The position numbers were made by a program, and so were the translations under genes. A stretch of DNA of 64,000 nt from an uncultured bacterium. Lineage in GTDB: Bacteria > Myxococcota_A > Bradymonadia > UBA7976 > VGTA01. This document shows, one piece after another, positions 26,177 to 32,635 of the stretch (position 1 is the stretch's first letter; each line of letters begins with the position of its first letter). The stretch lies in NCBI GenBank assembly GCA_943788935.1, contig CALSSE010000005.1, positions 186,001-250,000 of the forward strand. The letters are read 5' to 3'. The notes below the pieces were generated by a model. That model ran no database searches, had not been told where the DNA came from, and saw nothing but the letters and a program-made list of their open reading frames with translations.

Positions 26177-26460
26177 GAGCGAACGATTACCCATATCCTC
26201 ACGCCTAAACATGCTCTCTATCTCGACAAAGAATAGGCTCCTCTCTTTGTGTACTGCTAAAGCGCACGACCGAGCGACTGTCCCATCTTGAGATATGCTT
26301 CAACCCCCTCGTCTGTATGACTTAAAATGCGCTCATCCACTTCCCACTTACCCGGTTCACCAAGTACAATGACCATAGAGCCTCCGAAGAGAAACATCCC
26401 CTTCTCATCACCCCGCTTAAAGGTCTCTTCATGATAGATCTGCTGGATTTCCCCTACGCA
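26177..26460. repeat. Direct repeat, copy A (284 bp, shared with 27398-27680)
   Basis: It runs from gagcgaacgattaccc to the shared ...cctacgca and matches 27398-27680 with roughly 95% identity by eye (about a dozen differences and one single-base length difference). It covers the last ~200 bp of psd plus ~80 bp beyond the psd stop. Confidence 0.95.
26257..26460 (-). pseudogene. Truncated 3' end of a phosphatidylserine decarboxylase gene
   Basis: The minus strand encodes the same C-terminus as the intact psd: the GGST catalytic region, VIVLGEPGKWEVDERILSH and MGQSLGRAL, stopping with TAG at 26257. Similarity ends abruptly at 26460, inside the codons before the MFLFGGST region, where unrelated repeat sequence begins. 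It has no start and no upstream coding part, so it is a dead copy produced by a local duplication. The substitutions relative to the intact gene show the event is not very recent. Confidence 0.92.
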
Positions 26461-26580
26461 AATGGTGGTCTCAGAGGATTAGTAACAATGATGGTCTCAG
26501 AGGCTTAGTAACCAGAGGCTTAGAAAGGTTTAGAGAGCGACCGAGAAGGTCTCTGAAAGCTCTCAGAGGCTTGGAGAATC
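26461..26580. repeat. Repeats of the ggtctcagaggcttag type, left of the cupin gene
   Basis: A 26-bp unit (aatggtggtctcagaggattag plus taac) is repeated with two changes. Further agaggcttag and gagaggcttgg fragments follow. A related cluster lies on the other side of the cupin gene. Confidence 0.8.
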
Positions 26581-26688
26581 TGAACTCTTTTGAAAAAAAT
26601 AAAGTCTTGAAACAGTTATATTTACTGTGTGAGCATATGAGATATATTTATTAAACATATCTGACTTATGCTTATGAAAGAATAGTTA

Positions 26689-27168
26689 ATGAGACAATAT
26701 TTTTTGGTTATCCTGTTGGTGTTGATTAACGTTGCTTGTGAAGATGAATCGGCGAATAATGAAGAGTCGTTTACTTGGGGTGAAGTAACAACGATTAATG
26801 GAGAAGTACCTCCAGGCGAGTTATCTCCTCTTCAAGACGTGACAACTTCATTAGATACCATAGATACTAATGGTAATCGCTTGATTATTACTAGAGGTGT
26901 GCGAGAAGCAGGCACTCGAGTGGGTATACATGTTCACAAGTATGGTGGGCATACTTGTGTATTATCGGGTGTGATTACCGATTTTATTGAAGGAATGGAA
27001 CCTAAAGAATTTCCTGCAGGAACGTGCTATTATATGCCACCTAATACCATCATGTCTGCGGCTAACTTGGGCGATGACCCCGCTATTTTATTAGATACCT
27101 TTATCTTGCCTCCCAATGAGTCAATGATCACCATCTTAGAACCAGGCTGGAGTGATGTTAGTAACTAA
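26689..27168 (+). CDS. Cupin-domain lipoprotein
   Basis: 159 residues. The signal peptide ends at LINVAC (Cys17). Residues about 65-145 form a cupin barrel (cupin_2): GTRVGIHVHKYGGHTCVLSG supplies the first metal-ligand motif (H..H......E replaced by T), and PAGTCYYMPPNTIMSAANLGDDPAILLDTF the second, where the usual His is replaced by Met/Ser. Metal binding may therefore be partial. The substrate is unknown. The gene is AT-rich and is enclosed by ~284-bp direct repeats of the psd 3' end and by GGTCTC-type repeat clusters on both sides, so it looks like an inserted cassette. Confidence 0.8.
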   Translation: MRQYFLVILLVLINVACEDESANNEESFTWGEVTTINGEVPPGELSPLQDVTTSLDTIDTNGNRLIITRGVREAGTRVGIHVHKYGGHTCVLSGVITDFIEGMEPKEFPAGTCYYMPPNTIMSAANLGDDPAILLDTFILPPNESMITILEPGWSDVSN

Positions 27169-27476
27169 GCACACAACAAACTGAGAAATTAGACTTAGCC
27201 TCAAAAACTATACAAACTTTATTCTCCTATGCAGTTAAGCAATAATTTAACATATCAAAGAACTAGAGACTTAGAGAGCTTGGAGAGCTTGGAGAGCTCG
27301 CTAGAAAAGGTCTCAGAAAAGGTCTCAAAGGCTTAGAGAAGAGGCTTGAAGAAAAGGTCTCAAAGGCTTAGAGAAGAGGCTTAGAGAAGAGGCTTGAGAG
27401 CGAGCGATTACCCATATCCTCACGCCTAAACATGTTCTCTATCTCGACAAAGAATAGGCTCCTTCTTTGTGTACTG
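27169..27476. repeat. Repeats of the ggtctcaaaggcttag type, right of the cupin gene
   Basis: This gene-free stretch carries tandem gagagcttg units near 27270-27300. Two copies of a longer unit built from aaaaggtctcaaaggcttag followed by agaagaggcttga then run to about 27397, just before copy B of the psd-end repeat. Its composition mirrors the repeat cluster on the left of the cupin gene. Confidence 0.8.
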
Positions 27477-27680
27477 CTAAAGCGCACGACCGAGCGACTG
27501 TCCCATCTTGAGATATGCTTCAACCCCCTCGTCTGTATGACTTAAAATGCGCTCATCCACTTCCCATTTACCCGGTTCACCAAGTACAATGACCGTAGAG
27601 CCTCCAAAGAGAAACATCCCTTTCTCATCACCCCGCTCAAAGGTCTCTTCATGATGGGTCTGCTGGATTTTCCCTACGCA
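27398..27680. repeat. Direct repeat, copy B (283 bp, includes the 3' end of intact psd)
   Basis: Partner of 26177-26460. Here the sequence is continuous with the complete psd gene, so this is presumably the original copy. Confidence 0.95.
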
Positions 27681-28385
27681 GGTGGCTCCCACCTCGACAT
27701 AAGCAAGTTTTCCAAAGCGCTCAGTCTCTAAAATGGTCACCTCACGCTCATTGATCATGAAAATATCTTCACGAAACGCGAGCGCCCAGGGGTTGACTGA
27801 ATGCAACGCGCCAGAGATACGCCAAGAGTCAAGTACCCGCCCGGCATCAGGGAAATGAAATCGGTGATAGTCTACAGGGCAGAGACGGGCAATAAAGCCT
27901 GGTCCATTGTCGAACACCCCGTTCCAATCAGAGTGATTCAAGAGCGCGCTGGCTTTAAAGCAAGCACCCTTTACGGGCACTGAGACCTCGTCATTGAGTG
28001 CAGCATAGGCAAAGTACCGGGCATCACATGGTGCGGGAAATTGATCCCCCTGTGCGAAAGGCCGCGCCGTGTCTGTGACTCGTCGAGTAAAGAACTTATT
28101 AAAGGTGCTATATGGATCTTCTGCGCTTCGACCGTCCTCTGGTAAGAAATCGTTCATGTTGATGTCGAACTGCTCAATGAAAGGCTTGACCTTACGCTTC
28201 GACTTAGGGCGATCCTGCAACCAACCATATAGTCGACTGAACGGAGGGGCCGCGATAAGCGCCGAGAGAGCCCGTCCCACAAGTGTGCCGTACAGTCGTT
28301 TAATCCACTTCCCCCCATAGACGCGCTCTTCTTGCACAACGCCACTCTCAAGTTCCACAAATCGGATCGGTCTTAACTTACTCAC
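27477..28385 (-). CDS. psd: Phosphatidylserine decarboxylase proenzyme
   Basis: 302 residues with a GTG start preceded by GGGAGAGAGC. The family features are present: FNKFFTRRV, the catalytic-region His in DYHRFHFP (about 172-179), LHSVNPWALAFREDIFMINER, VEVGATCVGKI (about 231-240) and the self-cleavage site GGST (261-264). Cleavage before Ser forms the pyruvoyl cofactor. The GGST form and ~300-residue length fit the longer Psd type also found in Chlamydia and many Myxococcota. The enzyme makes phosphatidylethanolamine at the inner membrane. Its 3' end is duplicated about 1.2 kb downstream. Confidence 0.95.
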   Translation of the reverse strand: MSKLRPIRFVELESGVVQEERVYGGKWIKRLYGTLVGRALSALIAAPPFSRLYGWLQDRPKSKRKVKPFIEQFDINMNDFLPEDGRSAEDPYSTFNKFFTRRVTDTARPFAQGDQFPAPCDARYFAYAALNDEVSVPVKGACFKASALLNHSDWNGVFDNGPGFIARLCPVDYHRFHFPDAGRVLDSWRISGALHSVNPWALAFREDIFMINEREVTILETERFGKLAYVEVGATCVGKIQQTHHEETFERGDEKGMFLFGGSTVIVLGEPGKWEVDERILSHTDEGVEAYLKMGQSLGRAL

Positions 28386-28717
28386 ACGCTCTCTCCCTCA
28401 ATTAGGCTCACACCCGCTGTATAAAAATGTGTCGTATCCGCACCCATTAAATGAGCGGGAGTGTAATATACCGGGCCACCCTCAGTAAACCCAAGACTTT
28501 CAAAACCCCTCCGAGAGCATAGTGTTCCCAGCTTTTAGCCCCTTAGAGTCTGTCTCTGTCTCTGTCTCTGTCTCTGTCTCTGTCTCTGTCTCTGTTTTGA
28601 AGAATGACCGATTTAACAGGAATAGAGTCTCCTCCTCAGGTTGTTTAGAGTGTACGATATAGAGTTAAGTTATAACCTATCGCCTTGTTTTCTATTACCT
28701 TACCTAAGGAGTAACTC
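28386..28717. other. Intergenic region between divergent genes, with a hexanucleotide microsatellite
   Basis: No gene seen. A (tctgtc)n microsatellite lies at 28549-28594. A strong ribosome site, aaggag, at about 28705-28711 serves the membrane protein that follows. Confidence 0.6.
28549..28594. repeat. Microsatellite (tctgtc), 7.7 copies
   Basis: Perfect hexanucleotide run of 46 bp in the shared promoter region of psd and the Bax-inhibitor-like gene. Copy-number change could shift promoter spacing. Confidence 0.97.
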
Positions 28718-29383
28718 ATGCTAAGCACCGAATCAGTCTGGTCGCGAGCGGATTCAGATCAACGGGATGAGATTTCGGCTCATCTATATAACATTGTCAT
28801 CGGTCTGACGCTGTTATGGGGTTTTGCTGCCAACTATTTCATTGTCCAGTCTCTTGATCCAACGTGGGTGATGAGCTTGGGTATGTGGCCACTGATGATT
28901 GGCTATATTGTGTGTGCTTTCGCAGGGACATATATTTATACCTCTTCCGATTCTGCGATGGTATCTTTCTTGGGGTATAATTTGGTCGTCATACCGATCG
29001 GTGTCATCTTAACCCCCTTAATCTATGCCTTTGATCCTCTGATCATTCAAAAAGCGATGTTGGCGACGGGCGCGGTGACTTCAACCATGATGTTGTTAAG
29101 CTCTACTTACCCTGCTTTCTTTTTGAGTATTGGTCGAACCTTGTTCGTCGCCCTCATCATCTTAATCATAGTGCAAGTCGGCATGATGTTTATGGGTGTC
29201 CATGAGCCTACGTGGGTTGATTGGATCGCCACGGGTATTTTCTCGGGTTACATTGGTTACGATTGGGCACGAGCTAACGCTCTGCCTAAAACGCTCGACA
29301 ACGCTGTTGATAGCGCCGCTTCATTGTATATTGACATCATTAACCTCTTTATTCGCCTCCTCTCCATTATGAGTAAAAGATAG
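28718..29383 (+). CDS. Bax inhibitor-1 (YccA-like) family membrane protein
   Basis: 221 residues with seven hydrophobic segments (for example IVIGLTLLWGFAANYFIV, MWPLMIGYIVCAFAGTYIY, FLGYNLVVIPIGVILTPLIY and TLFVALIILIIVQVGMMFM). The end, YIGYDWARANALPKTLDNAVDSAASLYIDIINLFIRLLSIM, is the conserved C-terminal block of the BI-1/YccA family (PF01027), which carries the paired Asp residues of the pH-sensitive channel. Bacterial members act as calcium or proton leak channels or interact with FtsH; the role here is not known. Start chosen by the AAGGAG site seven bases upstream. Confidence 0.85.
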   Translation: MLSTESVWSRADSDQRDEISAHLYNIVIGLTLLWGFAANYFIVQSLDPTWVMSLGMWPLMIGYIVCAFAGTYIYTSSDSAMVSFLGYNLVVIPIGVILTPLIYAFDPLIIQKAMLATGAVTSTMMLLSSTYPAFFLSIGRTLFVALIILIIVQVGMMFMGVHEPTWVDWIATGIFSGYIGYDWARANALPKTLDNAVDSAASLYIDIINLFIRLLSIMSKR

Positions 29384-29895
29384 AGAGAAGAGCCAAAACA
29401 GAGCGTTATTATAGGGTTCAAAAGGACAGATATAGGCGAGGTTTACTTAGTGACAACCGCAGGAACAACCTTGGCTTGCGGCTCCTGAGCTGAGCGCGAT
29501 GGCTCGACGCTCGTTGATTACGGTCACGAGCCCATGCTTCGGCGTTCACCATCTCGTGACGAACCCGCGTGACACAAAGCCCCTTGGGGTGGACACACCT
29601 AAGAGACAGCCCCCGTGACCTTGGTAGCCTCGGCGAAGAGCTCACGCGGCGGCGCTTGTCCGCTGTTTGGGATAGGATGGTTTATCGTCAAAATTCGAAA
29701 AAATCGCTTGTTAGCTCTTGGCCCGCTCGGCTGATCCTCGCCTCCGCCGACTGTCCCCTCCGCCTTCCCCTAAAGGGGCCCCTTGGCGGAGCGGCCTGTC
29801 GTCTCCATCGACGACCTGCCGAGCCAAACGCTCAACCCTGAGGTCGTGTTGATTTTCAGAGCTCAATCATCAGCGCTGTTGTTCTTGTCAAGGGA
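29384..29895. other. GC-rich intergenic region with a DGR-like template copy and GC hairpins
   Basis: Apart from the template-like sequence at 29452-29489, the segment 29490-29840 is GC-rich and contains short strong palindromes such as aaggggcccctt (about 29772-29783) and ccccttgggg (about 29581-29590). Frames on both strands (29418-29645 minus, 29569-29841 plus) resemble nothing I know. The region might be a structured RNA or the remains of a lost gene. It is unlike the rest of the window in composition. Confidence 0.5.
29452..29489 (+). other. Template-repeat-like (TR) sequence for the kinase-FGE variable region
   Basis: 38 nt that match, in inverted orientation, the 3' part of the FGE coding region (revcomp of 29923-29960). 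The last 20 nt (cttggcttgcggctcctgag) are identical. In the first 18 there are five differences, and each is an A here and a G in the gene; none of the other 30 positions differ. In frame it reads DNRRNNLGLRLLS then stop, i.e. Asn-rich, as expected of a diversity-generating-retroelement template. The similarity does not continue to the left, so the template is short or truncated. The alternative is a relic of another FGE gene end. Confidence 0.6.
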
Positions 29896-32490
29896 TCAAG
29901 TGTCAAGCGTCAAAGTTCGCACCTCAGGAGCCGCAAGCCAAGGTCGTCCCCGCGGTCGCCGGGGCCGCTGAGTCGCGAAAGGCGACGCGACAGCTGTCGG
30001 CGCCGCGGTTCCAGCTACCGCCGCGGCGACCCGCGAAACAGCGGAGCCAACCCACTCGTGCGGATCACTAACTATGCTATTATGACCTTGATAAGCTGAA
30101 TCATTCCACTGATCTGAGCACCACTCAAAGACATTACCGCTCATATCATGTAAGCCCCACATATTAGGCTTCTTGGTACCCACAGGGTTCGTCTTTCCGC
30201 CTGAGTTAGAACCTAACCAAGCTACCTCATCTACATTATTTGAGCCCGCATAAGTGAGCTCTGTTCCTGCCTTCGCTGCATACTCCCATTCAGCTTCCGT
30301 TGGGAGGCGGTAGCCTGTCCGACCAAAGTCTAGACTTACGGTCGGTTGATCGCCCGACCCAATATCGTAGACTGCTTGCAAACCCTCCGCTTCGCTGAGC
30401 GCGTTACAGAAACGGATGCAGTCAAACCAGCTCACCGTCTCGACTGGTAAGTTGCCCCCCTTGAAATGGCTTGGGTTAGACCCCATCACCGCTTCCCACT
30501 GTGATTGGGTGACTTGGGTCTGTCCGATGAGGAAGGGCTTGGTGATCCGCACCTTGTGACGAGGCCTCTCATCATCATAGCCATCACCCTCTTTGGATCC
30601 CATCCAAAATTCACCGGCAGGGATGTGGTTGAGCTTAAACTCTTGCCCCTTTACTCGTGAGGTGATCACATCGCCTGCCTTGAGCTGTCGCTTGGGCGCA
30701 GGCGGAGGTGGAGGCGGGGTCATCTGGGGCGTTAGAGGGGGAGGGGTCACTTGACGCTTCGCCTCGACCTTGGTCTTGATCTCGGCGACTGTGTCCCACT
30801 TGACCCACGCAGACTCGCCCTGCCACCACAACATGAGGGTGTCGGCGCCTGCGAGGACTCGGACGGCCACCTCAACTACGCTGAGAGGGCCCTCAGGATC
30901 GGTGCCCGGTACGGTGGCATAATATGTCTTAGGCGTCTCGCTGAGCTTGGCGAATAGAGCTTGGGCGGTACCGCGAACGCTTGGCATAAAGTGGGTAAGC
31001 TGACTGATCAGCTCTCGCCACATCCCCTCACCAACCTTAGACCCAAGACACTTGGCGAGGGTCATGCCGAGCGCAAAGAGGTCTGCTGTGCCATCTACCT
31101 GCTCTCCTGCTAGCTGCTCGGGAGGCGCATATCCACCCGTCGCCATCCCCGTATGCCCTGTGCTTATACCGTCTTGGTGAGCGATCCCAAAGTCGATGAG
31201 GACTGGGGAGCCATCGCCGCGGAGCATTATGTTCTCGGGCTTGATATCACGGTGAATCACCCCTTGAGCGTGACAGGCGACCAACGCTGAAGCGAGGGCG
31301 CGAGCGAGCGACTTGACCTGACTCTCTTCAATCGGACCACGACTGAGCTTGGTTTTAAGGCTCACCCCCTCGATCATCGTCATCACAAAATACCACGAGC
31401 CGCTGAGTTGATCACGCCCCCAATCAAGGATATCGATCACCGAGGCGTGGCTCACCCGATCGAGAGCGTCGATCTCAGATCGAAAACGAGAGATAAACTG
31501 TGGATCCGAAGAGAGTGAGGCGCTCATTAACTTGACCGCGCCATCTTGACCACGACTGTTCTTGGCCCGCCACACTGAGCCCATCCCGCCGCGACCTAGT
31601 AAGCCTGTGAGTCTCCACCCCTTGTCTCCAATCTCTGAGCCGACGTCATAGCGTTGAGGCTCAGCCGATGGGGGCGTCGCGCCGCTCACCCGCGCTTGGG
31701 TCAACTTGGTGAGGCTCTGTCGAGCGCGCTGTACTCGTGGATCATTTGAGCCTGCTCCGGTGATCGTCCTCGCTACCCGCTCTGCGCCATCAAAATCTCG
31801 CTCTAGGGTGAGGAGCGCCATCTCGTGAACCTTAGCAGTGTTCCCATTCGGTGAGATTGACTTCATCTTAGCGAGCGCAGCCTCAGCAGTCGGGAGGTCA
31901 CGGCTGACCATGGCGCTCTTAAAGCGACCCTCAGCAGCCAAGAAGTGAGGCGCTTGGGCGGGGGTGATCCCCTCGCTAGCGAGCGGATGATGATAAGCGA
32001 CTGATGCCTCTAGGGTCTCCTGCATCTGATGAAGCATATCCCCTTGGGCCCCCTGTGCTCGTAACATCTCCACCATCTGTCGCTTCACCGTCTCTAGCTC
32101 AGGGGTGAGCGCACGAAGCTCATCACGCAAGGGGCTGAATTGATTCTCAAGTGCGCTGTTCATCATCGCCTCAAGCATGTCAGGCGACGCGCCAAATTGC
32201 GCTGACTGGGTCATCATCCCTACAACCCCGTCGAGCTGACCGCTGAGATGCCCCATGAGCGCCTCAAGGTGCTGTACATCACCACCCAAGCCCTCGATCA
32301 TCTCGGTGATCTTCTCGTCGGTCAGCTCCTGACCTTTGTCAGCGGCATAGTCACAAGCCGACTCTACCGCCGCTACGAGGAGCGGCGCGCCAGGGATGAG
32401 CGCATGAGCGGCGATCTTCGCTACCGCCCCCACACCCGCGCCATGGCCCTGAACGAGCCGATGCCCGAGCTGCTTGATGTGATCGAACAT
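29896..32490 (-). CDS. Ser/Thr protein kinase fused to an FGE-sulfatase (C-type-lectin-like) domain, C-terminus frameshifted
   Basis: 864 residues as read. Residues 1-165 form an alpha-helical N-terminal domain of unknown type (APLLVAAVESACDYAADKG, then a coiled region). Residues about 165-270 are TPR-like. The kinase spans 290-510 (GRGGMG 299-304, HRDIKPEN 413-420, DFG 433-435, GYAPPEQ). A Pro-rich linker (580-600) leads to the FGE domain from 617 (IPAGEFWMGS, VTQSQWEAVMG, PVETVSWFDCIRFCN, YRLPTEAEWEYAA, GLHDMSGNVFEW). After DPHEWVGSA the frame is wrong: the next frame gives RGGSWNRGADSCRVAFRD and the third gives SGPGDRGDDLGLRLLR, ending at 29910. The correct fold therefore needs two single-base corrections near 30030 and 29972. 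The fusion is a known type of DGR target; its own role is unknown. Confidence 0.85.
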   Translation of the reverse strand: MFDHIKQLGHRLVQGHGAGVGAVAKIAAHALIPGAPLLVAAVESACDYAADKGQELTDEKITEMIEGLGGDVQHLEALMGHLSGQLDGVVGMMTQSAQFGASPDMLEAMMNSALENQFSPLRDELRALTPELETVKRQMVEMLRAQGAQGDMLHQMQETLEASVAYHHPLASEGITPAQAPHFLAAEGRFKSAMVSRDLPTAEAALAKMKSISPNGNTAKVHEMALLTLERDFDGAERVARTITGAGSNDPRVQRARQSLTKLTQARVSGATPPSAEPQRYDVGSEIGDKGWRLTGLLGRGGMGSVWRAKNSRGQDGAVKLMSASLSSDPQFISRFRSEIDALDRVSHASVIDILDWGRDQLSGSWYFVMTMIEGVSLKTKLSRGPIEESQVKSLARALASALVACHAQGVIHRDIKPENIMLRGDGSPVLIDFGIAHQDGISTGHTGMATGGYAPPEQLAGEQVDGTADLFALGMTLAKCLGSKVGEGMWRELISQLTHFMPSVRGTAQALFAKLSETPKTYYATVPGTDPEGPLSVVEVAVRVLAGADTLMLWWQGESAWVKWDTVAEIKTKVEAKRQVTPPPLTPQMTPPPPPPAPKRQLKAGDVITSRVKGQEFKLNHIPAGEFWMGSKEGDGYDDERPRHKVRITKPFLIGQTQVTQSQWEAVMGSNPSHFKGGNLPVETVSWFDCIRFCNALSEAEGLQAVYDIGSGDQPTVSLDFGRTGYRLPTEAEWEYAAKAGTELTYAGSNNVDEVAWLGSNSGGKTNPVGTKKPNMWGLHDMSGNVFEWCSDQWNDSAYQGHNSIVSDPHEWVGSAVSRVAAAVAGTAAPTAVASPFATQRPRRPRGRPWLAAPEVRTLTLDT
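29923..30030 (-). other. Putative variable region (VR) at the 3' end of the kinase-FGE gene
   Basis: The segment encodes the last strands of the FGE domain (RGGSW to LGLRLL in mixed frames). It is GC-rich and dominated by NNC codons (CGC, GGC, GCC, GAC, AGC), as expected if AAC codons of a template were mutated at adenines. It pairs with the template-like sequence at 29452-29489 through a 21-bp perfect inverted repeat. Confidence 0.55.
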
Positions 32491-32635
32491 AGAGGTACCT
32501 CACCGAATAAGTAGGGGGCTCAGTATTGACAACATGAGAGGCTGAAATCAAGCATGATAGACCAAGCAGGTCTCAGAGACTTTTCAGACGGTTTTTCAGC
32601 AGGTCTTGATTCCCACTAGACTCTATTGATGTTAA

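Larger units (their letters stand above)
26005..26688. other. Intergenic region holding a truncated psd copy and repeats
   Basis: From left to right: two copies of catgatagtgggct (about 26012-26040), then three copies of ctgtatatcgcact-like 14-bp units (about 26043-26084). Next is a 284-bp copy of the psd 3' region (26177-26460), and then a 26-bp unit rich in ggtctcagaggcttag repeated twice plus fragments. It ends in an AT-rich stretch before the cupin gene that probably contains its promoter. Confidence 0.7.

Noticed and set aside
26400-26460. A second functional psd gene
   Set aside because: Only the last ~68 codons are present; similarity ends abruptly and no start exists.
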